A stretch of DNA of 64,000 nt from Quatrionicoccus australiensis (GTDB lineage Bacteria > Pseudomonadota > Gammaproteobacteria > Burkholderiales > Rhodocyclaceae), in the NCBI RefSeq assembly GCF_020510525.1, contig NZ_CP075188.1, positions 744,001-808,000 on the forward strand. Reading direction: 5' to 3'. The position numbers and the translations under genes are program-made. The notes under the pieces were generated by a model that had not been told where the DNA came from, did not search any database, and was given only the letters and a program-made list of their open reading frames with translations. Shown here one piece after another: positions 9,104-17,869 of the stretch. Each line of letters starts with the position of its first letter. Within the stretch, counting starts at the first letter, position 1.

Positions 9104-9970
9104 CTAGAGCGGGTTGGCCTTGAAGGTATTGCACTGGTTCATGTCGCCGCTTTCGAAGCCGCGCCGGAACCAGCGTACGCGCTGCTCGGAGCTGCCGTGC
9201 GTAAAGCTTTCCGGGACGATGCGACCTTGTGCCTGCTGTTGCAGGCGGTCGTCGCCGATCGCCGAGGCGGCGGTCAGGGCGGCTTCGAGATCGCCCGGTT
9301 CGAGGACGTTTTTCATGGTGTCGGTGCGCTTGCCCCAGACGCCGGCCAGGCAGTCGGCCTGCAGTTCCATGCGTACCGACAGGGCATTCGCCTCGACCTT
9401 GCCGGCGCGCTGCTGGGCGTTGTGCACCTTGTCGGCAATGCCGAGCAGGTTCTGCACGTGATGGCCGACTTCATGCGCAATCACGTAAGCCTGGGCGAAC
9501 TCGCCCGGTGCGTGGAAGCGGGTTTTCAGTTCCTGGTAGAAGGCGAGGTCGATATAGACCTTGTGGTCGCCCGGACAGTAGAACGGGCCCATCGCGGTCT
9601 GGCCGGTGCCGCAGGCGGTCGGTGTGGCGCCCGAGAAGAGAACCAGTTTCGGCTGTTCGTACTGGCGGCCGTTGGCGCGGAAAACATCCGTCCAGGTATC
9701 TTCGGTCGAGGCGAGCACCTTGGAGACGAAGCGTGCCATCTGGTCGTCGGCCGGCGGTCGGTGGGCGGCCGGGGCGCTTTGCTCGATGGCCGGCATGCCG
9801 CCGCCACTGAGCAGGTTGAGCACGGTCATCGGGTTGATGCCGAGGAAGTAGCTGGCGACCAGTGCGATGGCGATGCTGCCCAGGCCGAGACGGCCGCCGC
9901 CGAAGCTCAGGCCGCCGCCACCGCGCCGGTCTTCAATATTGTCACTTTCCCGTTGATCGTCGAGACGCAT
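9104..9970 (-). CDS. Neutral zinc metallopeptidase, YpfJ family
   Basis: 288 residues. A disordered N-terminus rich in Arg and Gly is followed by one membrane helix (GSIAIALVASYFLGI) and a protease domain with the zinc-binding AYVIAHEVGHHVQNLLG (HExxH). A conserved C-terminal ESFTHGSSEQRVRWFRRGFE is characteristic of the YpfJ/KPN_02809 family. The physiological substrate is not known. A GAGGAATT site precedes the ATG. Confidence 0.92.
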   Translation of the reverse strand: MRLDDQRESDNIEDRRGGGGLSFGGGRLGLGSIAIALVASYFLGINPMTVLNLLSGGGMPAIEQSAPAAHRPPADDQMARFVSKVLASTEDTWTDVFRANGRQYEQPKLVLFSGATPTACGTGQTAMGPFYCPGDHKVYIDLAFYQELKTRFHAPGEFAQAYVIAHEVGHHVQNLLGIADKVHNAQQRAGKVEANALSVRMELQADCLAGVWGKRTDTMKNVLEPGDLEAALTAASAIGDDRLQQQAQGRIVPESFTHGSSEQRVRWFRRGFESGDMNQCNTFKANPL

Positions 9971-9988
9971 GGTGAATTCCTCGGTAGC

Positions 9989-10618
9989 TCAGGTATTGAT
10001 CACTGGGCGGGGCAGGGAGAAACGATTGGCGGTATCAGCGTAAGCGTCGCCGCCGAGCTTGCCGATCGAGTCCAGCTTGGCCGGATCAGGCATGCCATTC
10101 GTGAGCACAGCATCGTCAACATGTACATGCAGCACGTCAAGCAGGGCCACATGGCTGCTGCCGGGGCCGTCGCCGAGCGGAATGAGTTGGCGCAGGCGGG
10201 ATTCGAAACGCACTGGCGAAGCCGCCACGCCGGGCGATGCAACTTGCCGGCTGGGGGTGGTCGCAATGGACAGGGCATCGATTTCACTGATCTCCGGCGG
10301 GTAGTCGCCGCAGGTTTGGTTCATCTGTGCGGCCAGTGCTTCGGTGACGATGTTGATGACACATTCGCCGGTTTCACGCAGATTGCGTAGCGTGTCCTTT
10401 TCCGGCGACAAACCGCTGTCGGAGCGGCGCCAGGTGATGGTCACGCTGAGTACCGGAGGGTTGATGCAGGCAACGGTGAAAAAGGAAAAGGGGGCGAGAT
10501 TGGTTTTGCCGGCAGCACTTTGGCTGCTGATCCAGGCAATTGGACGCGGCTGGATGGCAGCTGTGCTCAGCAGGTAAAAAACCGGCATCGGTGGTGTCTG
10601 GCTGAGATCGTATTCCAT
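9989..10618 (-). CDS. Flavin reductase family protein
   Basis: 209 residues of the flavin-reductase-like (DIM6/NTAB) fold: RPIAWISSQSAAGKTNLAPF and SFFTVACINPPVLSVTI form the FMN-binding part. Members bind FMN and pass electrons from NAD(P)H; the partner here is unknown. The start MEYDLSQTPP is chosen because the residues upstream are Arg-rich shadow sequence of pyrF. It follows pyrF by 11 bases. Confidence 0.9.
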   Translation of the reverse strand: MEYDLSQTPPMPVFYLLSTAAIQPRPIAWISSQSAAGKTNLAPFSFFTVACINPPVLSVTITWRRSDSGLSPEKDTLRNLRETGECVINIVTEALAAQMNQTCGDYPPEISEIDALSIATTPSRQVASPGVAASPVRFESRLRQLIPLGDGPGSSHVALLDVLHVHVDDAVLTNGMPDPAKLDSIGKLGGDAYADTANRFSLPRPVINT

Positions 10619-10629
10619 GGGCGGTCTGC

Positions 10630-11442
10630 TTAGCGGTAAAGATTGATCGCGTCGCGGGTTTGCTGCGCGACGACACGAGAGGCGGCGGCGAAGTTCTCGT
10701 CCTTGCCGGCATAGAGAATGGCGCGCGAGGAATTGATCATCAGGCCGGTGCCGTTGGCGGTGCGGCCGGCGCGCACGGTGGCTTCGATGTCGCCGCCCTG
10801 GGCGCCGATGCCGGGCACGAGCAGCGGCATGTCGCCGACGATTTCGCGGACGCGGGCGATTTCGGCCGGGAAGGTGGCGCCGACGACCAGCGCGCACTGG
10901 CCGGTCGTGTCCCAGGTGTGGGAAGTCAGGCGGGCGACGCGCTCGTAGAGCTTTTCACCGCCGACATCGAGGAATTGCAGGTCGGAGCCGCCGGCATTCG
11001 AGGTACGGCAGAGCAGGATGACGCCCTTTTTCTGGTAAGCCAGGTAAGGATCGACGGAATCGCGGCCCATGTAGGGGTTGACCGTCACGGCATCGGCCTG
11101 GAAACGCTCGAAGGCTTCAATGGCGTATTGCTCGGCGGTCGAGCCGATGTCGCCGCGCTTGGCGTCGAGAATGACCGGGATGCCGGGGTGCTTGGCGTGG
11201 ATGTGGGCGATCAGCGCTTCAAGCTGGTCTTCGGCGCGATGCGCGGCGAAGTAGGCGATCTGCGGCTTGAAGGCGCAGACCAGATCGGCGGTGGCATCGA
11301 CGATGTCGGCGCAGAAGGCGAAGATCGCATCGTCGCGGCCGTGCAGGTGGGTCGGGAACTTGGCCGGATCGGGGTCGAGGCCGACGCAGAGCAGGGAATT
11401 GTTCTTTTGCCAGGCGGCGGCAAGCATCTGGATGAAGGTCAT
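10630..11442 (-). CDS. pyrF: Orotidine-5'-phosphate decarboxylase
   Basis: 270 residues, the length of the longer type-2 PyrF group. It makes UMP in pyrimidine synthesis. Visible motifs are [12 protein letters not shown] at the N-terminus, the catalytic [18 protein letters not shown], and the phosphate-binding [10 protein letters not shown] near the C-terminus. Its ATG overlaps the stop of the DNA methyltransferase gene by 4 bases, so translation is likely coupled. Confidence 0.97.
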   Translation of the reverse strand: MTFIQMLAAAWQKNNSLLCVGLDPDPAKFPTHLHGRDDAIFAFCADIVDATADLVCAFKPQIAYFAAHRAEDQLEALIAHIHAKHPGIPVILDAKRGDIGSTAEQYAIEAFERFQADAVTVNPYMGRDSVDPYLAYQKKGVILLCRTSNAGGSDLQFLDVGGEKLYERVARLTSHTWDTTGQCALVVGATFPAEIARVREIVGDMPLLVPGIGAQGGDIEATVRAGRTANGTGLMINSSRAILYAGKDENFAAASRVVAQQTRDAINLYR

Positions 11443-12620
11443 GGGGCGTCCTTGGGCTTTGCAGACGGGAGGTAACGGGAGAATTTTTCCGGCAGCAGGC
11501 AGTTCTGCAGGCTGCGCTGGGTGAAGATGAAGCGGCCGTCGCAGACGAAACCGAGCTGCTGCCAGTCCACTTCCTTGTTGAGCATCATCGTGCATTCGAT
11601 CAGGTCGCGCCGGCTGATCCGCTGGTTTTTCGGAAACAGGGCGAGGATGGAGCCGTCGAAGCTGTTGCAGTCGTGCAGGAAGAAGGGCTCGGGCTTGCGC
11701 GTGCGGCCATTGACGTAGATGCGCGGGTGCTCGCTGATCGGGAAGGCGCGGCCCCACTGCCACCAGTTGCTTTCGTCGAAAACCTTGACGCGGCGGGCGA
11801 GCAGCTCGGCCTTGTGCTTGTCGAGATGCGGGTGCTTGATGCCGTAGAGCATGCGGCGGGTGGCGCCGGTTTCGACGGTTTTCGAATACACGAATTCCAT
11901 GTTGCCCTTGGCGTGCGTGTAGATCTGGTCGGCCCCGGAGACGGCGCCGACCTTGACCGCGAAGACGTCGGCAAAGCGCACGCTGTGATCGTCGCGCAGG
12001 AACATCAGCTGGCCGTCGGCCTCGACGCAGCGGCGGCCGTCTTCCATGCGGCGGTCCATGCGGCCCTTCTCGAAGCGGAAGATGGCGCAGTTCGGGGTGT
12101 GTTCGTCGAAGACGCGGACATCGCCGGTCTCATAGAAGTGCGTGATGCTGCCCTGCGCGTACAGCCAGGCATTGAGCTTCTTGGCGGCGGTCAGTTTGAT
12201 GAATTCGCGCGGCACGATGAAGACCAGTTCGCCGCCCGGCTTCAGGTGGCGGATGCATTTCTCGATGAAGAACAGGAAGAGGTTGCTGCGCCCGTCGAAC
12301 AGTTCGGATTTGAGCTTTTTCTTGGTGTCGACCGCTACGTCCTGATAGCGGACATAGGGCGGGTTGCCGACGATGCTGTCGAACAGCTCGTCCTGCGGGT
12401 AGTCGAAGAAATCGCAGACACGGGCGCCGGGCGGCGCGACGCGCGCATCGACCTCGATGCCGACGCAATCGGCCTGGCGCGCCTGCAATTCCTTGAAAAA
12501 GGCGCCGTCGCCGGCCGAGGGCTCGAGTATGCGGCCCCGGTTGCGGCAAAGCTTGAGCATGAAGTCCACGACCTTGGGCGGCGTGAATACCTGGCCGAGC
12601 TGGGCGACGTCGCGGCTCAT
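11439..12620 (-). CDS. Orphan N6-adenine DNA methyltransferase (NPPY type)
   Basis: 393 residues. Motif I ([15 protein letters not shown]) and motif IV ([12 protein letters not shown]) are clear, and [11 protein letters not shown] is the N-terminal motif X, so this is a gamma-class amino-methyltransferase of the M.TaqI/Eco57I-like type. The C-terminal ~180 residues probably form the target recognition domain. No restriction endonuclease gene is near; both neighbours are housekeeping genes with overlapping ends. It may therefore be a solitary regulatory methylase, or it could modify RNA or protein. The recognition site cannot be read from the sequence. Confidence 0.88.
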   Translation of the reverse strand: MSRDVAQLGQVFTPPKVVDFMLKLCRNRGRILEPSAGDGAFFKELQARQADCVGIEVDARVAPPGARVCDFFDYPQDELFDSIVGNPPYVRYQDVAVDTKKKLKSELFDGRSNLFLFFIEKCIRHLKPGGELVFIVPREFIKLTAAKKLNAWLYAQGSITHFYETGDVRVFDEHTPNCAIFRFEKGRMDRRMEDGRRCVEADGQLMFLRDDHSVRFADVFAVKVGAVSGADQIYTHAKGNMEFVYSKTVETGATRRMLYGIKHPHLDKHKAELLARRVKVFDESNWWQWGRAFPISEHPRIYVNGRTRKPEPFFLHDCNSFDGSILALFPKNQRISRRDLIECTMMLNKEVDWQQLGFVCDGRFIFTQRSLQNCLLPEKFSRYLPSAKPKDAP

Positions 12621-12823
12621 TCCGGCTTGTTATCCGGGGTGGCGGGCGGACAGGCGTCGGCTGCGCGCGCCTTCTTTTCCCAGTAGCGCGTGTTCTTGCT
12701 CTCGTCGGCGAAGCGGAAGCGGCCGTACAGCTCGCAACCCTTCATGCCCGGATCGCACGGCAGGTTGTTGATCTTCGTGCAGCGATCAGCAACCTCGTGC
12801 GGACAACCCCAGCCGCCGGCCAT
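12617..12823 (-). CDS. Small conserved cysteine-rich protein
   Basis: 68 residues with Cys at positions 7, 15, 23, 30 and 58, starting MAGGWGCPHEVADRCTKI and continuing LPCDPGMKGCELYGRF. The spacing of the first four Cys suggests a bound metal ion. I recognise no function. It starts 3 bases after glnS and overlaps the methyltransferase start by 4 bases, so it is a genuine member of the operon. Confidence 0.75.
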   Translation of the reverse strand: MAGGWGCPHEVADRCTKINNLPCDPGMKGCELYGRFRFADESKNTRYWEKKARAADACPPATPDNKPE

Positions 12824-12826
12824 GCC

Positions 12827-14632
12827 TTAGCCCGCCTTGCCCCAGGAGTCCTTGAGCGTGACGGCGCGGTTGAATACCGGCCGGCCGTCCTGCGAGTCGA
12901 CGCGGTCGGCGACGAAGTAGCCGTGCCGTTCGAACTGGAAGCGCTCTTCCGGCTTGGCATCGCGCAGGCTGGGTTCGAGCTGGGCGGTGATGGTCTGGCG
13001 CGAGGCGGGATTGAGGTCGTCGAGGAAATCGCGCTCCAGTTCCGGGGCGTCGCCTTCGCGGCGGGCGCCGGGGGCGGGCACGGAGAACAGGCGCTCGAAC
13101 AGGCGTACCTCGGCGGCGTAGGACTGGGCAGCCGACACCCAGTGCAGGTTGCCCTTGACCTTGACGCTGTCGGCGCCCGGCGTGCCGGACTTGGTTTCGG
13201 GCAAATAATTGCAGTGGACCGCCACGACCTTGCCGTTTTCATCCTTGTCGCAACCAGTGCATTCGACGACGTAACCGTAGCGCAGGCGCGCCATGTTGCC
13301 GGGAAAGAGGCGGCGGAAGCCCTTGCTCGGGACTTCCATGAAGTCCTCGCCCTCGATCCACAGCTCGCGGCTGAACGGAATCGAACGCTGGCCGAGTTCC
13401 GGGTGCAGCGGGTGGTTCGGCGCGAAGCATTCCTCGACCTGGCCTTCCGGATAGTTATCGATGATCAGCTTGACCGGATCGAGCACGGCGATGCGGCGCT
13501 GGTCGGATTCGTTCATGACTTCGCGCATCGCATCTTCGAACAGCACGTAGTCGATCAGCGAGTCGTTTTTCGAGACGCCGATGCGCTCGGCAAAGAGGCG
13601 GAAACCGGCAGCCGAATAGCCGCGGCGGCGAGCGCCGACCAGGGTCGGCATGCGCGGGTCGTCCCAGCCGGAAACATGCTTCTCTTCAACCAGCTGGATC
13701 AGCTTGCGCTTGGAGAGCACGACATAGGTCAGGTTGAGGCGCGAGAACTCGATCTGCTGCGGTAGCGGCCGTTGCAGCAGGCCGGCTTCGGCGAGGCGTT
13801 CGAGCAGCCAGTCGTAAAACGGGCGCTGGTCTTCGAATTCCAGCGTACAGATCGAATGCGTGATGTTTTCCAGCGCATCCTCGATCGGATGGGCGAAGGT
13901 GTACATCGGATACACGCAGTACTTGTCGCCGGTGTTGTGGTGCGTTGCGTGGCGGATGCGGTAGATGGCCGGGTCGCGCAGGTTGATGTTGGGCGAGGCC
14001 ATGTCGATTTTGGCGCGCAGGATGTGTTGACCGTCGGCGAACTCGCCGGCCTGCATGCGTTTGAACAGATCCATATTTTCCGCAACCGAACGGTCGCGGA
14101 ACGGCGAATTCTTGCCCGGCTGGGTCAGCGTGCCGCGATTGGCGCGCATCTCGTCGGCCGACTGGCTATCGACATAGGCGTGGCCGGCGGTAATCAAGGC
14201 TTCGGCCGATTGCAGCATCCAGTCGAAATAGTTCGAGGCGTAGTAGAGGTTGGTTTCGCCATCCTTCTCCCACGAGCAACCCAGCCATTTGACGGCATCG
14301 ATGATGGAATCGACGTATTCCTGGTCTTCCTTCTCCGGATTGGTGTCGTCAAAGCGCAGGTGGCAGCGGCCACCGTATTGCTCGGCGAGGCCAAAGTTGA
14401 GCAGGATGGACTTGGCGTGGCCGAAGTGCAGGTAGCCGTTCGGCTCGGGCGGGAAGCGGGTACGCAGCTTGGCCGCGTCGAGCGGGGCGGCAGCATGGTC
14501 GGCGGCGGTGCCGGGCTGGCCGGCCCAGTGGCGCTGCGCGTGTTTGCCGGCAGCGAGGTCGGCCTCGACGATGTTCTTGATGAAATTGGCGGCGGGAGCC
14601 GGGGTGTTGGCGGGCTGATTCGGGCTGCTCAC
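12827..14632 (-). CDS. glnS: Glutaminyl-tRNA synthetase
   Basis: 601 residues with a GTG start. It is a class I synthetase that charges tRNA-Gln. The HIGH-like motif is in RFPPEPNGYLHFGHAKSI and the KMSKS-like motif in VLSKRKLIQLVEE; the C-terminal half holds the two beta-barrels that read the anticodon. The N-terminal 50 residues (Pro/Ala-rich) are longer than in E. coli. It heads a tightly packed minus-strand run of ten genes ending at 7428. Confidence 0.97.
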   Translation of the reverse strand: MSSPNQPANTPAPAANFIKNIVEADLAAGKHAQRHWAGQPGTAADHAAAPLDAAKLRTRFPPEPNGYLHFGHAKSILLNFGLAEQYGGRCHLRFDDTNPEKEDQEYVDSIIDAVKWLGCSWEKDGETNLYYASNYFDWMLQSAEALITAGHAYVDSQSADEMRANRGTLTQPGKNSPFRDRSVAENMDLFKRMQAGEFADGQHILRAKIDMASPNINLRDPAIYRIRHATHHNTGDKYCVYPMYTFAHPIEDALENITHSICTLEFEDQRPFYDWLLERLAEAGLLQRPLPQQIEFSRLNLTYVVLSKRKLIQLVEEKHVSGWDDPRMPTLVGARRRGYSAAGFRLFAERIGVSKNDSLIDYVLFEDAMREVMNESDQRRIAVLDPVKLIIDNYPEGQVEECFAPNHPLHPELGQRSIPFSRELWIEGEDFMEVPSKGFRRLFPGNMARLRYGYVVECTGCDKDENGKVVAVHCNYLPETKSGTPGADSVKVKGNLHWVSAAQSYAAEVRLFERLFSVPAPGARREGDAPELERDFLDDLNPASRQTITAQLEPSLRDAKPEERFQFERHGYFVADRVDSQDGRPVFNRAVTLKDSWGKAG

Positions 14633-14659
14633 GGGAAAACCTCTGATTTCAATCCCGCT

Positions 14660-14665
14660 ATTTTA
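14660..14665 (-). promoter_or_regulatory. Probable -10 box of glnS
   Basis: On the minus strand GGTTAAAATAGCGG places a TAAAAT box about 28 bases before the GTG. The same TAAAATAGCGG word precedes hisG, and TAAAATCG precedes mlaF in this window. Confidence 0.5.
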
Positions 14666-14689
14666 ACCGGCAGCGGCCGCCTGACCGCG

Positions 14690-14715
14690 AAAAAAAGCCC
14701 CGCCGCAGCGGGGCT
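14690..14715 (-). terminator. Intrinsic terminator upstream of the glnS promoter
   Basis: An 8-bp AGCCCCGC/GCGGGGCT stem with a 4-base loop; on the minus strand it is followed by seven T residues. No minus-strand gene ends nearby, so what it terminates is unclear. Confidence 0.75.
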
Positions 14716-14882
14716 GGTTCCATTTTCAGATCCGGAAGCGTTCGGTTGCCGTTTTCAGGGCTTGTGCCGATCATGGCTGCGAGATATTTCGGCTGGCGCG
14801 TTCCGGCGGGAGGTTCTGCAATCAAACTGCAACAAAAACTTCAGAGAATGGCCGCTCCGAATTCATCCCGATGGAGATCCCC

Positions 14883-15158
14883 ATGCGTTCCCTGTTTCTG
14901 GTTGGCCTTTCTGCCCTGACCCTTGCCGCCTGCGCCAGCTCGGCTCCCGCTCCTGAAAAAGCAGCAGCCTCCATGCCTGCTCCCGCCGTCGCTGCCGCAC
15001 CGGCACCGGCCAAGAAGGCACCGCAGTGTTACTCCGGTGATCACGGCAAGTTCTTCGATCTGGGTGCGCGCACCTCGATTTCCGGTGTTGACGTTGTTTG
15101 CCAGGCAACCAGCGATGGCAAGGGTGGGCAATGGATGGGCGCCAAGGCCAAGCACTGA
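14883..15158 (+). CDS. Small lipoprotein
   Basis: 91 residues: a lipoprotein signal (MRSLFLVGLSALTLAAC) with Cys17 as the lipidation site, an Ala/Pro-rich linker, and a short C-terminal domain with two Cys (PQCYSGDHGKFFDLG and DVVCQATSDGKGGQW). The start is supported by GGAGATCCCC just upstream. The function is unknown. It is a single-gene unit closed by its own terminator. Confidence 0.8.
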   Translation: MRSLFLVGLSALTLAACASSAPAPEKAAASMPAPAVAAAPAPAKKAPQCYSGDHGKFFDLGARTSISGVDVVCQATSDGKGGQWMGAKAKH

Positions 15159-15177
15159 TCTGCTTCCGTCTCTCGCC

Positions 15178-15203
15178 AGGCCACCTTTCCGGTGGCCTTT
15201 TTC
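15178..15203 (+). terminator. Terminator of the lipoprotein gene
   Basis: AGGCCACC paired with GGTGGCCT, a 5-base loop and a T run. Confidence 0.88.
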
Positions 15204-15207
15204 ATTT

Positions 15208-15645
15208 TCAGCGGGCCGTCTTGAGCAATTGCAGGCAGGTGCGCGAGGCGGCCAGGTCGAGCGCACTGAAATCGTCGAAATTCTTCAAGGCCGGATTGGC
15301 GCCCTTGTCGAGCAGCAGTTTGACGAGATCTGGCTTGCTGTTCGAGGCGACGTACATCAGACAGCTTGCGCCGTTGCCGTTCTGGTTATCGATATCGACG
15401 CCGGCCGCGAGCAGGCGTTCGATCAGGGCATGGTCGCCGTTGTAGCAGGCCAGCCAGAGGGCGTTGCAACCGTCGGCATTGCGCGCATTGAGCTCGGCGC
15501 CAAGTGCGAGCAACTGTTCGACGATGTCCAGGCGGCCGAGTTTGGCGGCGCGCATCAAGGGCGTGAAGCGGCCGTCGGCCGATGCGGCATTGATGTCGCC
15601 GGCAAAGCCGTGCTCGGCGAGAAAGGCGCTCAGTTCGGGCGTCAT
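15208..15645 (-). CDS. Ankyrin repeat protein
   Basis: 145 residues, about four ankyrin repeats: GRFTPLMRAAKLGRLDIVEQ, DGCNALWLACYNGDHALIER, NGASCLMYVASNSKPDLVKL and a C-terminal partial repeat. It has no signal peptide, so it probably acts as a cytoplasmic binding protein. The start MTPELSAF has an AAGGAA site before it and overlaps the stop of the SagB-type gene (ATGA); the Met five codons upstream is less likely. Confidence 0.85.
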   Translation of the reverse strand: MTPELSAFLAEHGFAGDINAASADGRFTPLMRAAKLGRLDIVEQLLALGAELNARNADGCNALWLACYNGDHALIERLLAAGVDIDNQNGNGASCLMYVASNSKPDLVKLLLDKGANPALKNFDDFSALDLAASRTCLQLLKTAR

Positions 15646-17288
15646 GCGGGTTCCTTGCAACGTTGGGGATAGGGTGGCCCGGTTTCGATGCGGGCATCGT
15701 TGACCGGCAGGCCGACCGTGAAGTGATAAACGCTCTGGTAGCGCGTGGCGTCCACGCCGAACAATTCATGCACCGGGTCGTCGAAGAAGCAGCCGATGCC
15801 GGTGCCGCGCACGCCGACGGCTTCCGCTTCGAGATAGAGCGCCTGGCCGACCAGCCCGGCCTCGCGCAGCAATTCGCGGTAGCCGTGGGCGTCGACCGTG
15901 GCGGCGGCGAATTCGCCGAGCATGCCGAGCGAAAAGGCGCTGGTCGCGGCGATGTCCTGGTGGCAGGAGAGTGAGCGGGCCAGTCTTTGCAGTTCCTGCA
16001 GGTCGGCGGTGCACAGCTGGATCAGGCCGAGATGCTGCGGGCAGTTGGCATCGAATTCGGCAACCGGACGCTGTTGCGCAAAGCGGGCCTCGGCCGGTGC
16101 GAGCGCGGCGGGCAGGGTGCCGGCGGCCGCCGGTGTGCGTGGCAGCAGGTAGAGGCCGCTGGCCAGGCCATCGACACGCAGCACGAAGAGCAGCAGGTGG
16201 ATGCGGCTCGGCGCTTCCTGCGCCAGCCAGGGGGCCTGCGGGCGCGGCAGGACGCCGTCGAGCAGGCGGTAGAAGGCAGTCTTGCCCAGGCTGTGTTTGG
16301 GATCAAAGCGCTGCGCACTGCGTCGTTGCCGGATCAGCGCCGCGGCGCCGAGCGGAGCTGGCGGCGGCGCGAGTGGCGGCAGCGGGGAAAATGCCACTTT
16401 TTGCGTGGTCGACCGCTGCGCCCGGCTGGCGCTGGCGGCCTGGTCGATGGCCGGCCAGCGATAGCCGGGGGCGGCATCAATGCGGCTCGGCGTGCCGTGC
16501 CAACTGGCGTCGCGCAGCCAGCCGATCAGTTCGTCGCCGGCCGGCGGCAGTTGCAGGCCGGGGGCGCGCAGGGCGACGAGAATCTCCGGCTCTTCGCGTT
16601 CGGTAAAGGCGTAGCGCGAAGGCGGGAAGTCTTCCGGACGATCCAGCCCGAGGCAGTGCTGCAAGGTGCTCGCATCGACAGCGAGCGGCACCACTTCCCA
16701 GCCGAGCAGCGCCGCCGCGTAGCCGAGGGCGCCGAGCGCATGCCCGACGTCGAGCTGGCAGTAGCGGAAGGCGCGTTCGCCGTATTTCCAGGCTTCGCGC
16801 CACATGATGCTGGACAGGCCGACGGCCAGCCAGGGCTTGTCCCCGGTCGCAACAGCGGCACGGCCTTCGAGGGCGTGATTTTCCGGATCGTAGTGCTGCA
16901 CGCCGGCCGGTATGCCGGGCAGGCCGGCGCTCAGCACATAGGCTTCAACCGGGTGCAGGTTGCCCGACGAAGGATTGCAGCGTAGTGCCCAGCGGTTCGG
17001 CCCCCAGCTTTTCCAGGCGGAGAGGCCGAAGGAAAGTTCGAGCAGGGCACCCAGGCTGGCAAGATCCGGGGTGATTTGCTTTTCGGGTTTTTCCGGCAGT
17101 CGACCGTATGGACGTTCGAAGCGGTCGGCGCTGAGCGGCAGTTCGAGCACCGGCGCGCCCGGATAGTGACGAAAGGCTGCCGGCTGGGCATCCCAGTCGA
17201 GCTGGCCGGGGCCTTCGGCGTAGGCGGCGAAGCGATGCTTGCTGCGCGCGTGGTAGGCACGCACGACGTCTTGTGGGGTATCCGACAC
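15642..17288 (-). CDS. SagB/ThcOx-type dehydrogenase (tandem nitroreductase fold)
   Basis: 548 residues containing two nitroreductase-like domains. The first (about 60-270) has LRCNPSSGNLHPVEAYVLS, typical of SagB-type enzymes; the second (about 310-540) begins with IRQRRSAQRFDPKHSLGK, a standard FMN-site opening. In RiPP pathways SagB oxidises azolines to azoles using FMN, but no YcaO cyclodehydratase or precursor peptide is present here, so its substrate is unknown. It is coupled to the ankyrin gene by overlap. Confidence 0.85.
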   Translation of the reverse strand: MSDTPQDVVRAYHARSKHRFAAYAEGPGQLDWDAQPAAFRHYPGAPVLELPLSADRFERPYGRLPEKPEKQITPDLASLGALLELSFGLSAWKSWGPNRWALRCNPSSGNLHPVEAYVLSAGLPGIPAGVQHYDPENHALEGRAAVATGDKPWLAVGLSSIMWREAWKYGERAFRYCQLDVGHALGALGYAAALLGWEVVPLAVDASTLQHCLGLDRPEDFPPSRYAFTEREEPEILVALRAPGLQLPPAGDELIGWLRDASWHGTPSRIDAAPGYRWPAIDQAASASRAQRSTTQKVAFSPLPPLAPPPAPLGAAALIRQRRSAQRFDPKHSLGKTAFYRLLDGVLPRPQAPWLAQEAPSRIHLLLFVLRVDGLASGLYLLPRTPAAAGTLPAALAPAEARFAQQRPVAEFDANCPQHLGLIQLCTADLQELQRLARSLSCHQDIAATSAFSLGMLGEFAAATVDAHGYRELLREAGLVGQALYLEAEAVGVRGTGIGCFFDDPVHELFGVDATRYQSVYHFTVGLPVNDARIETGPPYPQRCKEPA

Positions 17289-17435
17289 GGTCAGCTGGCT
17301 TTCTCAATGATCAATTCGGGGGCGGCGGCGCGTGGCCTGTCGCAAGCATGCGCGGCGAGAGGCCGTGCATGAAAACAACGCGCCGCCTGCACTCAGTGCT
17401 GCCAACCGGATCGCAGGAAGTCTCCGGCGCCCTGC

Positions 17436-17696
17436 TCAGGCAGCGACTTTCTCGATTTGTTCCGGTGCCAGGCCGGCCTGGGTGATCAGGCTGCCTTCGC
17501 TGGTGTTCCACCAGACGACGACCCAGGCGGTGCCGTCCGGGTCGATGCGCTCGACCTCGCAGCGCGAGCCGACCATGTTCATGAACATGTCGAGGTCGTC
17601 TTCATCGAGGTCGGGGTCAGGCGTGATGTCGAGAATGCGGATCTTGTCGCCGGGGGCGACGCTCAGGCCCTTGCAGTCGATAGTGGTGGCGCTCAT
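17436..17696 (-). CDS. Conserved hypothetical acidic protein
   Basis: 86 residues starting MSATTIDCKGLSVAPGDKI, with an acidic stretch (TPDPDLDEDDLDMF) and a compact beta-like C-terminal half (CEVERIDPDGTAWVVVWW). It is not recognised as a named family. An ACGGAG site precedes the ATG. About 150 bases without any gene separate it from the SagB-type start. Confidence 0.65.
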   Translation of the reverse strand: MSATTIDCKGLSVAPGDKIRILDITPDPDLDEDDLDMFMNMVGSRCEVERIDPDGTAWVVVWWNTSEGSLITQAGLAPEQIEKVAA

Positions 17697-17869
17697 GGCA
17701 GACTCCGTTGGCAATGTGTTCCGGGTTCGCGGGCGTGTCGCAAAGTCGACAGGGCCGGCCGGGTTTCCTGTAATGTGCAACAGGCGTGCCAGGGCGATCT
17801 TGCGCTCGAGGCTGCGCATGCTGGCGTCGATTGCCGTACGCAAATCAACGCCGCCCCTGCTTCCTTGTC

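Noticed and set aside
8519..10390. 623-codon plus-strand open frame
   Set aside because: Antisense to the thioredoxin-like, YpfJ and flavin reductase genes, all of which carry recognisable motifs.
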